Source: Betaproteobacteria bacterium
Lineage (GTDB): Bacteria; Pseudomonadota; Gammaproteobacteria; Burkholderiales; Burkholderiaceae
Reading direction: 5' to 3'
Length of the DNA: 25,094 nt
Assembly: GCA_009921765.1 (NCBI GenBank)
Contig: RFXC01000036.1
Span: 1 to 25,094, forward strand
Position numbers and translations under genes: made by a program
The notes under the pieces: model-generated
Told to the model about the DNA's origin: nothing
Databases searched by the model: none
What the model saw: the letters and a program-made list of their open reading frames with translations, nothing else
Shown: positions 8,176 through 14,799 of the stretch, in pieces
How positions within the stretch are numbered: position 1 is the stretch's first letter
Layout: every line of letters begins with the position of its first letter

Positions 8176-8786
8176 AAGGACACCCGAAGGCAAGCCCGCT
8201 CCACCTGCCCGATTGGCAATACGTGGAGAAAACTGCGCTCGAAGACTTCACCCGCGCAGACTGGGATCTGCTGGGCGCCCAGCGCAAGCGCTACTACGCC
8301 GATGAGCAGGCCAATCAGGTGCTCCGCATGCTCGCGGCCTCCGAGCACGACACCACGTTCGGCTATCAGGTGAACAACTATCGCCACAGCCTGCAGTCCG
8401 CCACCATGGCGCTGCGCGACGGCCTCGATGAGGAGGATGTGGTGGTGGCGCTGCTGCATGACATCGGTTTCATTGTTTGCCCGCAACGGCACGGCGAGTT
8501 CGCGGCCGCGTTGCTCGGCGCCTATGTCGGTGAGCGCAATGAATGGATGCTGCGCAGGCATGCGATTTTTCAGGATGTCCACGCCCCCCATCATCCGGAT
8601 GCCGATCAGCACGCCCGCGAGCGCTGGCGCGGGCATCCGCACTTCGAGTGGGCGGCAACCTTCGTGGCGCGTTATGACCAGGCGACGGTCGATCCGGCCT
8701 ATGAGTGCGCGCCGCTTGAGCATTTCGAGCCGATGGTGAAGCGCCTGTTCGCGCGGCAGCCTCGGCCGATGCCGCTTCCGGATTGA
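8172..8786 (+). CDS. HD-domain protein, putative mixed-valent diiron oxygenase (PhnZ/MIOX-like)
   Basis: 204 residues, HD fold. The candidate metal ligands are H72 (NNYRHSLQSA), H96-D97 (ALLHDIGF), H107, H130 (RRHAIFQ) and D169 (FVARYDQATVDP). H72 to H96 is 24 residues, as in PhnZ (H34-H58). The extra histidines H107 and H130 and the late R-Y-D resemble the six-ligand set of mixed-valent diiron oxygenases (PhnZ, TmpB, myo-inositol oxygenase) rather than simple HD phosphohydrolases. The PhnZ substrate residues Y24 and E27 are not conserved (T62 and Y65 at those offsets), so a phosphonate substrate is not implied. A conserved-looking tail (PLEHFEPMVKRLFARQP) is shared with uncharacterised HD proteins. 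Coupled to the GST by ATGA. The HD-domain call is strong; the oxygenase call is inference. Confidence 0.8.
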   Translation: MKGHPKASPLHLPDWQYVEKTALEDFTRADWDLLGAQRKRYYADEQANQVLRMLAASEHDTTFGYQVNNYRHSLQSATMALRDGLDEEDVVVALLHDIGFIVCPQRHGEFAAALLGAYVGERNEWMLRRHAIFQDVHAPHHPDADQHARERWRGHPHFEWAATFVARYDQATVDPAYECAPLEHFEPMVKRLFARQPRPMPLPD

Positions 8787-8881
8787 GCGCAGCGTGCGCC
8801 TGAATTCATCGGGTTCACGCACGGGCTCCGTCTCCGCCACGAATACCTACCCCTGATCACCCCAGCCCTGGAGCACTTCAA
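8787..8881. other. 95-nt spacer between the HD gene and the AhpD-like gene
   Basis: No gene seen. It holds a GGAG ribosome-binding site near the 3' end before ATG 8882, and only a weak 5-bp GCGCA/TGCGC inverted repeat. It may mark a separate promoter, but no clear hexamers were found, so the following two genes could belong to the upstream operon. Confidence 0.4.
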
Positions 8882-9463
8882 ATGTCCGCCTGGATCCGCA
8901 TGATTCCCCTTGAAGAGGCGCAGGGATCGCTCGCCTCCGCCTATCAGAAAGTGACAACGCCACACGGCACCGTGGACAACGTCATGAAGGCGCACAGCCT
9001 GCGACCGCACACGATGGAGGGCCATGTGGCGCTTTATCGAAGCGTGCTTCACAACCCCGACAACACGCTGCCGTTCTGGTTTCTTGAAGTGGTGGCGTCT
9101 TATGTGAGCATGCTCAACGAATGCGCCTACAGCCTCACGCATCATTGGTCCAACGCCCGGCGTCTGATTCGCGACAAGGTGCGCTCCGACGCAATTCATG
9201 CAGCGCTCTCGGCACGGGCACCCGAACAGGCGTTCGACAGCAAGGAGCTCGAACTGCTTCGCTACGCCGGCAAGCTCACCACCAGCGTCGCACGCATGGA
9301 GAAGGCCGATATCGATGCGCTGCATGCGGCCGGCTGCAACGACGGCGAAATACTGGAGGTCAATCAGGTCTGCGCCTATTTCAACTATTCGAACCGGTTG
9401 CTCAATGGCCTGGGTGTGACCACCCAAGGCGATGTGATCGGCTATTACAAGGAAGACGAATGA
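8882..9463 (+). CDS. AhpD/carboxymuconolactone decarboxylase-like protein, peroxidatic-position Cys replaced
   Basis: 193-residue all-helical protein of the AhpD-like superfamily (peroxidase-related branch). The active-site helix reads E69...NECAYSLTHH, giving E69, C81, S84 and H88. The offsets +12, +15 and +19 from E69 match E118, C130, C133 and H137 of AhpD. The first Cys is kept but the second, peroxidatic in AhpD, is Ser. Usual relatives have CxYC, so the CxxC thiol-disulfide couple is absent and classical peroxidase activity is doubtful; it may be a decarboxylase-like or binding protein. Length is normal and the frame intact, so this is not decay. It overlaps the next gene by four bases (ATGA), suggesting the two products work together. 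Confidence 0.82.
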   Translation: MSAWIRMIPLEEAQGSLASAYQKVTTPHGTVDNVMKAHSLRPHTMEGHVALYRSVLHNPDNTLPFWFLEVVASYVSMLNECAYSLTHHWSNARRLIRDKVRSDAIHAALSARAPEQAFDSKELELLRYAGKLTTSVARMEKADIDALHAAGCNDGEILEVNQVCAYFNYSNRLLNGLGVTTQGDVIGYYKEDE

Positions 9464-10437
9464 ACCGGCACAGCGCTCGCGTCGTATCGGCCGACGACAT
9501 TCCAGTCATTGACGTATCCGGACTGGCCGACCCGAATCGCACCACGCTCCAGGAAGTGGGCGAACAAATGCGCGAGGCGGCCGCGCGGATCGGCTTCTTC
9601 TATGTGAGCGGGCATGGAATTGCACAGTCGCTGATCGATGAGGTCGACGCCACGGCCCGACGCTTCTTCGCGGCGCCGCTCGCAGACAAGCTCTCGATCG
9701 AGCCGGTTGGCAGGCATCGCGGCTACATCAAGCAGGGCGAGGCGAAGATGTATGACCGCGCGCGCCCAGACCTCAAGGAAAGTTTCATCTGGGGACTGGA
9801 TGTGGGCGACGATGATCCCGACTTTCTGGCAGGAAACCGCATGATCGGACCGAATCGCTGGCCCGCTTTCATGCCCGAGCTGCGACCTGTCTTGAACCGC
9901 TATCTCGATGAGGCGCATGCCTGCGCCAAACGGCTGCTTCGCGCGCTCGCCGTGAGCCTGAACGCCCCCGACGACACCTTCATCCAGCGCTTTGAGAAGC
10001 CGATTTCGCGTGGCTCGCTGGTCTACTATCCTCCGCAGCCGCCCGAGCTTGGTGACCGGCAGTACGGCGTGGCGCCACACACCGACTACGGGGTCATCAC
10101 GCTCCTGCATCAGGACCCGGTCGGCGGGCTTCAGGTTGCAACCCGTGGGGGCGAGTGGGTGACCGCCACCCCCATTCCGGGTACGCTGGTCATCAACTCA
10201 GGCGACCTGATGGGGCGCTGGTCAAATGATGTGTTCAAGTCGAACCCGCATCGGGTGATCAACAGCTCGGGGCGCGAGCGGCTCTCGATTGCTGTGTTCG
10301 TTGATCCCGACTACGACACGCCCATTGTGCCGGTGACTGCGGCGGGGGTGGCTACGAAGTATCCCGAGGTGAGCTGCGGCGAATACATCCTGGGGCGCTT
10401 TGACAAAGCGTTTGAATATCGTAAGCGCGCGGGGTGA
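9460..10437 (+). CDS. Isopenicillin N synthase-like Fe(II)/2-oxoglutarate-dependent oxygenase
   Basis: 325-residue soluble non-haem iron oxygenase. The N-terminal DIOX_N region (IPVIDVSGLAD, then AARIGFFYVSGHGI at 41-54) leads to the 2OG-FeII core: H207-x-D209 (VAPHTDYGVITLLHQD), GGLQV, the distal iron ligand H264 (SNPHRV), and R274-x-S276 (ERLSIAVFVDP), which in the family binds the 2-oxoglutarate carboxylate. These complete the facial triad, so it should be active. ATG 9460 overlaps the previous stop; the open frame extends far upstream, but only as a shadow over the AhpD-like gene. The family includes hydroxylases of amino acids, flavonoids and peptides, and ethylene-forming enzymes; the substrate here is unknown. 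It is the last gene of the plus-strand unit, converging on ccdB with a 13-nt gap. Confidence 0.9.
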   Translation: MNRHSARVVSADDIPVIDVSGLADPNRTTLQEVGEQMREAAARIGFFYVSGHGIAQSLIDEVDATARRFFAAPLADKLSIEPVGRHRGYIKQGEAKMYDRARPDLKESFIWGLDVGDDDPDFLAGNRMIGPNRWPAFMPELRPVLNRYLDEAHACAKRLLRALAVSLNAPDDTFIQRFEKPISRGSLVYYPPQPPELGDRQYGVAPHTDYGVITLLHQDPVGGLQVATRGGEWVTATPIPGTLVINSGDLMGRWSNDVFKSNPHRVINSSGRERLSIAVFVDPDYDTPIVPVTAAGVATKYPEVSCGEYILGRFDKAFEYRKRAG

Positions 10438-10450
10438 GCGGGCGGCAACC

Positions 10451-10765
10451 CTAAAGACCCGACAGCACCGCGTCCATCGCCGACACCAGGACGCTGCCCT
10501 GCGCGGCGACATTGTCCACGGAACGGCGGAGCAGCTTCGCAGGCAGCGGGGCGGCGTAGTGCGCAAGTGCATACATGCGTTGACCCTTGACGACAATGAC
10601 CGGGCACAGCGCGGTTGGCACCTTGATCGCGGCGCCGACCACTGCAAGCGGCACCGTCAGTCTGGTTGCCAGCGCATCAAGCAGATCGCTCTGAATGACC
10701 ACTACATATGGGATGCCGTCCGCCGCGCTGCTGCTTGGATTGGCGAATACATCGTACTGGGCCAT
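10451..10765 (-). CDS. ccdB: CcdB-family toxin
   Basis: 104-residue CcdB-like toxin; in the family it poisons DNA gyrase GyrA. It opens MAQYDVFANPSSS, with IPYVVVIQSDLLDALATRL and VPLAVVG following the CcdB consensus; the middle has TALCPVIVVKGQRMYAL. The C-terminus is VLSGL, where F-plasmid CcdB has the gyrase-contacting FWGI, so the Trp is Ser here, as in many chromosomal homologues. I chose ATG 10765 by family alignment; an upstream in-frame start at 10861 would overlap the antitoxin. It starts 7 nt after the antitoxin stop, giving the usual antitoxin-toxin order, and is likely autoregulated from the antitoxin promoter. Its 3' end faces the oxygenase gene. Confidence 0.88.
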   Translation of the reverse strand: MAQYDVFANPSSSAADGIPYVVVIQSDLLDALATRLTVPLAVVGAAIKVPTALCPVIVVKGQRMYALAHYAAPLPAKLLRRSVDNVAAQGSVLVSAMDAVLSGL

Positions 10766-10772
10766 GAACTCG

Positions 10773-11042
10773 TCACCACGGACGCAGATCGGCACCAGGA
10801 ATGCCGTACGCTTCGAAGCGGGCGTTCTGTGCCGCAATCCATTCCCTGTACTCCGCTTCAAATTTCTTCCTGCGGGCGGTACGGTTGGTCTTGTCGTGGT
10901 TGGCTTTCAGCGCGTAGTAGTGCTCGGCGGAAAGAATCACCGTGTCAAGTTGCCCTGCCTTTTCCACGAATATCGGTTCTAGCTTGGCGTGAGCCGACAG
11001 ACTGCCGAATCGATTCTTTGCTTCAGTGGCGGAAACGCGCAT
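10773..11042 (-). CDS. Chimeric antitoxin: Phd/YefM-like N-terminus, CcdA-like C-terminal tail
   Basis: 89-residue antitoxin paired with the CcdB toxin. The N-terminal half (MRVSATEAKNRFGSLSAHA, PIFVEKAGQLDTVILSAEHY, residues 1-42) looks like a Phd/YefM DNA-binding domain, not the ribbon-helix-helix of classical CcdA. The C-terminal half is charged and helical (residues 57-89: RRKKFEAEYREWIAAQN, then GIPGADLRPW) and resembles the CcdA toxin-binding tail, which ends in a similar N...G...R-W/F pattern. So DNA-binding and neutralising parts appear to come from different antitoxin families. The ATG at 11042 follows AAAGGGG. It lies 7 nt before ccdB. The family call rests on motif reading only; the antitoxin role is strongly supported by context. 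Confidence 0.82.
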   Translation of the reverse strand: MRVSATEAKNRFGSLSAHAKLEPIFVEKAGQLDTVILSAEHYYALKANHDKTNRTARRKKFEAEYREWIAAQNARFEAYGIPGADLRPW

Positions 11043-11174
11043 GATCAGCCCCTTTAATAATTAGCCATTTTAGCCATTTAGGCGCCCCGCTGAAAGCAGA
11101 ATCAGGCCGCCTCCGTTTTGGTGGGATATCCTTCCAGATTGAGGGCGGGTCAGCCCCCTTTCAATGTAGCCACC
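11043..11174. promoter_or_regulatory. Divergent intergenic region with AT-rich TA promoter and 9-bp tandem repeat
   Basis: A 132-bp spacer between the antitoxin (minus) and the GST (plus). On the minus strand two adjacent copies of AAATGGCTA (11062-11070 and 11071-11079 on the plus strand as TAGCCATTT) lie 20-37 nt upstream of the antitoxin ATG, followed by AT-rich AATTATTAAAGGGG. The block overlaps -10-like words (TAAAAT, TAATTA) and is a good candidate autoregulatory operator. The AT content stands out from the GC-rich surroundings. No clear promoter was recognised for the GST. Confidence 0.6.
11062..11079 (-). repeat. Two tandem 9-bp repeats (TAGCCATTT) at the ccd-type promoter
   Basis: Perfect tandem pair, TAGCCATTT TAGCCATTT, in the antitoxin promoter region. 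Position and autoregulatory habit of TA modules suggest operator half-sites for the antitoxin, possibly cooperative with the toxin. Confidence 0.75.
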
Positions 11175-11858
11175 ATGCTCAAACTTGTTATCGGGAACAA
11201 GAACTACTCCTCCTGGTCCATGCGCGCCTGGGTGGTGATGCGGCAGTCGGGCATTGACTTCCAAGAGGTCATGCTGCGCTTTGATGGTTTTTCTCTTGAC
11301 TCGCAGTTCAAGACACGCATCGCCGAAGTCAGCCCAGCCGGTCAGGTGCCCGTATTGATCGATGCAGATCTCGCCATTTGGGACACGCTGGCCATCGCCG
11401 AGTATCTGGCCGAAAAGTTTCCTGAGCGCCAGCTCTGGCCCAGCCTTGTCGCAGCCCGCGCGCGGGCGCGCAGTGTCTGCGCCGAAATGCATGGCGGCTT
11501 CTCGGCATTACGCAGTGCCTGCCCGATGAACATCGAGGCACGCTTGCCCGAAGTTGGCGCGCTGGCTATGCGCGACAAGCCCGCGGTACGCGCCGACCTG
11601 AATCGAATCGTGACGATGTGGTCCGAACTGCTGAGGCAATTCAAAGGACCCATGTTGTTCGGCCAATTCAGCATCGCCGATGCCTACTATGCCCCGGTCG
11701 TGATGCGTCTGCTCACCTACCAGTTGCCTGTGCCAGCCGATGTACGCGCCTACATGGACCGGGTAACAAACCTGGAATCGGTCGGCGCCTGGATGCAGGA
11801 CGCCCTCGCTGAACAGGACTTTCGGGATTTTGAGGAGCCTTACCGGTTGAGCCGCTGA
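11175..11858 (+). CDS. Glutathione S-transferase family protein
   Basis: 227-residue cytosolic GST. The N-terminus MLKLVIGNKNYSSWSMRAWV is typical of a common proteobacterial GST subgroup (NKNYSSWS contains the candidate catalytic Ser). It is followed by VSPAGQVPVLI with the cis-Pro and by WDTLAIAEYLAEKFPE; the helical C-terminal domain includes FSIADAYYAPVVMRL. I chose ATG 11175 from family alignment; an in-frame start at 11118 would add 19 unconserved residues. It is unrelated in sequence to the GST at 7516. It stands alone, divergent from the TA module and convergent with ligA, so no pathway can be inferred. Confidence 0.9.
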   Translation: MLKLVIGNKNYSSWSMRAWVVMRQSGIDFQEVMLRFDGFSLDSQFKTRIAEVSPAGQVPVLIDADLAIWDTLAIAEYLAEKFPERQLWPSLVAARARARSVCAEMHGGFSALRSACPMNIEARLPEVGALAMRDKPAVRADLNRIVTMWSELLRQFKGPMLFGQFSIADAYYAPVVMRLLTYQLPVPADVRAYMDRVTNLESVGAWMQDALAEQDFRDFEEPYRLSR

Positions 11859-11905
11859 GCGCCTGAGCAAGGAGATGAGCGCCCACCCGCGCAGGCGAGC
11901 GGCTC
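11849..11905. terminator. Long hairpin between convergent GST and ligA genes
   Basis: GAGCCGCT (11849-11856) pairs with AGCGGCTC (11898-11905), and CGCCTG (11860-11865) with CAGGCG (11892-11897): 14 pairs with a 3-nt bulge and a 26-nt loop. It spans the GST stop and the spacer before the ligA stop, so it could end transcription from both sides. No T-run follows, so it is not a textbook intrinsic terminator. Confidence 0.45.
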
Positions 11906-11906
11906 T

Positions 11907-13904
11907 TCAGGCGGCCGTCGGAGCACCGCCAACCAGCTCGATCAGCGCCTCTTCAGAAATCACTTCGGTTCCGAGCTTTCTGGCCTTCTCGGCCTTGCTG
12001 CTCGCCGACTGCGGGTCGGCGAGTACGAGGTACGTGGTCTCGCGCGTGACCGTATCCACGAGCTTCAAGCCCACCGCTGCGAGTGGGGCTTCGTAGTCGG
12101 ACTTCTTCCGTCCGCTCGGCAGTTTGCCGCTGATGCACACCGTTTTTGCGGGCTCGCGCGCGGCGTCATCACCGTGCACATCACGCTGAGGGAGCGTAAC
12201 CACCACACCGTTGGCGAGCATTTTGTCGATGACGTTGCCCATCGCATCGATACCATCTTGAATCGGCCCCCCCAGGTTGGGAACCCCCGCGCGCTCGGCG
12301 AACTCTGCCTCCCGCAACCGCCCGGCACGCCACTGGTCGAGCGTGTCCAACTCACCGCCCGCTGCCTCGATCATGAGCTCGATCCGGCGAACACCCGCGC
12401 TCTCGATGCCCAGCGATCCCAGAAACTGTGCAAGCGACAGGGTGCGGGTGGCATCGATCGCATCGAGAATCGCCCGCGCGCGCTTGTCGCCCAGGCGAAT
12501 GCCCTTCTCGTCGTTGATCACCAGTTCGGCGAGCTCAGCGGCGCGTGGACCGAGCGAGTAAAGGTCGGCAGCATCTTCGATGCCGAAGCGTTCCAGCATG
12601 GCCTCCAGCACCGAGTCGCCGATTCCCTGAATGTCGAGACTCGTGATCCAGCGATCAATTTTTCCGGTGCTCTTTTTGGGGCAGGCTGCGTTGCGGCACT
12701 CAAGGATGACGCCCTCCTCGCCCGAGGTGACCTTTCGTCGGCCAACGTCCCCCCCGCAGAAAGGGCACTGCACAGGGGTGAGGATGGGACGCCGGTCGGG
12801 CGGCCGCGCGGTCACGCGGATCACCTTCGGAATGATGTCGTTCGCCTTGATGAGCCAGACCGAGTCACCAATCGCCACATCCAACCGCACGATTTCATCA
12901 AAGTTGGCGAGCGAGGCGCTGCTCACCGTGGTGCCACCTATATCCACCGGGCGAAGCTGAGCGGTGGGCACCAGCGAGCCGGTATGGCCGCCGCTCACAA
13001 TCACATCTTCAAGAACCGTTTCTGCGCCCGCTGAATCGAATTTCCAGGCAACCTGCCCCTTGGGTCGTCCGGCGGTAATGCCCAGCGCCTCCTGGCGCGT
13101 GACGTCATCGATCTTGATCACCACGCCGTCGATCCAGAAGGGCAGCGTCTCGCGGCGCGCCGCCACGTCGCGATACCAGGCGATAGCGTCGTCCACGCTC
13201 CCGCACAACGCGTGCGGAATGAGGTTGAAGCCCAGCTCGGCGAGGCGGGCGAGCTTGTCCGATTCAGAGGCGAAGCGAACCGAGGCCCCCTGGTGCTGCT
13301 CATCGATGTCAAACGCGTAAGCGGTCAGGAACTCGCACTGATGACCATTTTTTCGGCCCATGATGCCGCTGCCCGCATTACGCGGGTTCTTGCTGCGGGT
13401 GGGGTCGACACGGGTCCAGTCCGCTACGGTGAGAATGACTTCGAACCGTACCGCGCCGGTGAATGCAGCACCGACCCAGGCGGGCAGCCCCTGAAAGCGG
13501 ATCGCATTGGCGGTAATGTCCTCCCCAATCACACCGTCGCCGCGCGAAATCGCCTGGACCAGCCGGCCTTCGCGGTAGTAGGCCGCCGCGCTTGCGCCGT
13601 CGCCCTTGAGACTCACATGGAGCGGCGGCCCGCCGCTTTTTTCCACCCAGGCGCGAAACTCGGCTTCGGAATTCACCTTGTTCTGGCTGCCCATGGGCAT
13701 CGCGTGCCGGGCCTTGGTGAGGATGCTGTCAGCCGGCACCGGCGAACCCACCATGGCGAGCAAAGGATCATCACCGGCCAGCATGCGGAGTTCGTCTTCG
13801 AGCGAGTCGTACTCGGCATCGGACATGATTGGCTCGGGACCAAAGTAGTAGGCGTGTTTGGCCTTCAGGATCAGATCGCGGAGTTGGTCGATTCGGGCGG
13901 GCAT
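11907..13904 (-). CDS. Divergent NAD-dependent DNA ligase
   Basis: 665-residue LigA-type ligase that seals nicks using NAD+. Domains in order: Ia (YYFGPEPIMSDAEYDSLEDE at 19-38, the NMN-binding region); adenylation domain with K100 in LKGDG (KxDG motif) and SRGDGVIGEDITANA; OB fold (GGHTGSLVPTAQLRPV); a four-Cys zinc finger (C380, C383, C403, C408); helix-hairpin-helix region (LDIQGIGDSVLEAML); and a C-terminal BRCT domain. All parts are present, so it is probably active. It departs from the housekeeping consensus: KGDG for KLDG, GHTG for GRTG, KANDIIPKVI for RAGDVIPEVV, and MGSQNKV after the NMN site. I suspect a second, accessory ligase. I chose ATG 13904; a GTG at 13928 would add eight residues. 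It has no replication neighbours. Confidence 0.9.
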   Translation of the reverse strand: MPARIDQLRDLILKAKHAYYFGPEPIMSDAEYDSLEDELRMLAGDDPLLAMVGSPVPADSILTKARHAMPMGSQNKVNSEAEFRAWVEKSGGPPLHVSLKGDGASAAAYYREGRLVQAISRGDGVIGEDITANAIRFQGLPAWVGAAFTGAVRFEVILTVADWTRVDPTRSKNPRNAGSGIMGRKNGHQCEFLTAYAFDIDEQHQGASVRFASESDKLARLAELGFNLIPHALCGSVDDAIAWYRDVAARRETLPFWIDGVVIKIDDVTRQEALGITAGRPKGQVAWKFDSAGAETVLEDVIVSGGHTGSLVPTAQLRPVDIGGTTVSSASLANFDEIVRLDVAIGDSVWLIKANDIIPKVIRVTARPPDRRPILTPVQCPFCGGDVGRRKVTSGEEGVILECRNAACPKKSTGKIDRWITSLDIQGIGDSVLEAMLERFGIEDAADLYSLGPRAAELAELVINDEKGIRLGDKRARAILDAIDATRTLSLAQFLGSLGIESAGVRRIELMIEAAGGELDTLDQWRAGRLREAEFAERAGVPNLGGPIQDGIDAMGNVIDKMLANGVVVTLPQRDVHGDDAAREPAKTVCISGKLPSGRKKSDYEAPLAAVGLKLVDTVTRETTYLVLADPQSASSKAEKARKLGTEVISEEALIELVGGAPTAA

Positions 13905-13951
13905 GGCAACCACGGCTGAAATGAGCACGCCACTTTAGCAGTGAGGCCGCT

Positions 13952-13969
13952 GTCGGCAATAATGCCGAC
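13952..13969. promoter_or_regulatory. 18-bp inverted repeat in the ligA/aldolase divergent spacer
   Basis: GTCGGCAATAATGCCGAC: a perfect 7-bp inverted repeat around ATAA in the 82-bp spacer between ligA (minus) and the aldolase (plus). It lies just upstream of the aldolase AAGGAG ribosome-binding site (13971-13976). On the minus strand its arm supplies TTGCCG, 16 nt from TAAAGT, a possible weak ligA promoter. Candidate operator, or a 5'-UTR hairpin. Confidence 0.5.
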
Positions 13970-13986
13970 CAAGGAGACCAACAGCC

Positions 13987-14766
13987 ATGAATGCACCCGC
14001 CCGCACCGCGACCACCAACTCGTCAGTATTTCCCGATCGCGAACGCCTGCGCGAAGCGAGAATCGATCTGACCGCGGCGCTCCGCTGGGCAGCACGGTTG
14101 GGGTTCAATGAGGGCGTCTGCAATCATTTCAGCCTTGAACTCGCGCCCGATCGCTATCTGATCAATCCGCAGGGCATGCACTGGTCGGAAGTCACCGCAG
14201 GCGACATGCTGCTGATCGATGGCAGCGGTCGCGTGCTGGAGGGTCGCCATGCGCTCGAGCCCACCGCTTTTTTCATTCACAGCTGGATTCACCGCACCAG
14301 TCCGCGAGCCAAGGCGGTGCTGCATACCCACATGCCACATGCCACGGCGCTTACGCTGGTGGAGGGGGGTCGGCTTGCCTGGTGCAACCAGAACACGCTG
14401 CGCTTCTGGGGGCGCGTGGGCTACGACGATCACTACAACGGCGTGGCACTCGACGATGCCGAGGGAGCACGCATCGCCTCGCAACTGAAAGATAACGACG
14501 TGCTGTTCATGGCAAGCCACGGCGTCACTGTGGTGGGAGCGAGCCTGGCCTGGGCGTTCGATGATCTCTACTACCTCGAGCGCGCCTGCATGCACCAGAT
14601 GCTCGCCACCCAGATGGCGGCCGGCAAGCCGCTGCGGCAGGTACCCGAAGACCTGTGCGCCAGGGTGGGCGCGCAGATTGCGGGCGAGCGTCAGCAGTCG
14701 GATCTGTTTTTTGCCTCGATCAAACGGACTCTCGATCGAGAGTCGCCGGGTTGGGCAACGATCTGA
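13987..14766 (+). CDS. Class II aldolase/adducin family protein
   Basis: 259-residue zinc enzyme of the fuculose-phosphate aldolase/adducin fold. The expected zinc set is visible: H113 and H115 (VLHTHMPHATAL), H178 (MASHGVTVVG), and the catalytic Glu E91 (ALEPTAFFIHSWIH), spaced as in FucA (E73, H92, H94, H155). An early NHFS replaces the common GNIS-type loop that binds substrate phosphate, so a non-phosphorylated substrate or a decarboxylase/dehydratase role is possible. The ATG follows AAGGAG. The nearest functional partner is unclear: the SMP-30 lactonase gene at 15574 might once have been closer, with the VapC module inserted between them. Confidence 0.9.
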   Translation: MNAPARTATTNSSVFPDRERLREARIDLTAALRWAARLGFNEGVCNHFSLELAPDRYLINPQGMHWSEVTAGDMLLIDGSGRVLEGRHALEPTAFFIHSWIHRTSPRAKAVLHTHMPHATALTLVEGGRLAWCNQNTLRFWGRVGYDDHYNGVALDDAEGARIASQLKDNDVLFMASHGVTVVGASLAWAFDDLYYLERACMHQMLATQMAAGKPLRQVPEDLCARVGAQIAGERQQSDLFFASIKRTLDRESPGWATI

Positions 14767-14768
14767 GG

Positions 14769-14792
14769 GCTCAGAAGAACCCGAGCTTGGGC
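14769..14792. repeat. Flanking repeat, copy 1 (SMP-30 3'-end-like tail)
   Basis: Direct repeat of the 15572-15592 segment: both begin GCTCAGAA and end CCCGAGCTTGGGC; copy 1 has three extra bases. On the minus strand it reads A-P-K-L-G-F-F-stop, against L-P-K-L-G-F-stop at the true end of the SMP-30 gene. It sits directly beyond the vapC stop, so the toxin-antitoxin module lies between the two copies. Confidence 0.75.
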
Positions 14793-14799
14793 GCTGGGC

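Noticed and set aside
8172..8786. Naming the HD protein PhnZ
   Set aside because: Metal ligands match, but the Tyr/Glu substrate residues of PhnZ are absent and no phosphonate genes are nearby.
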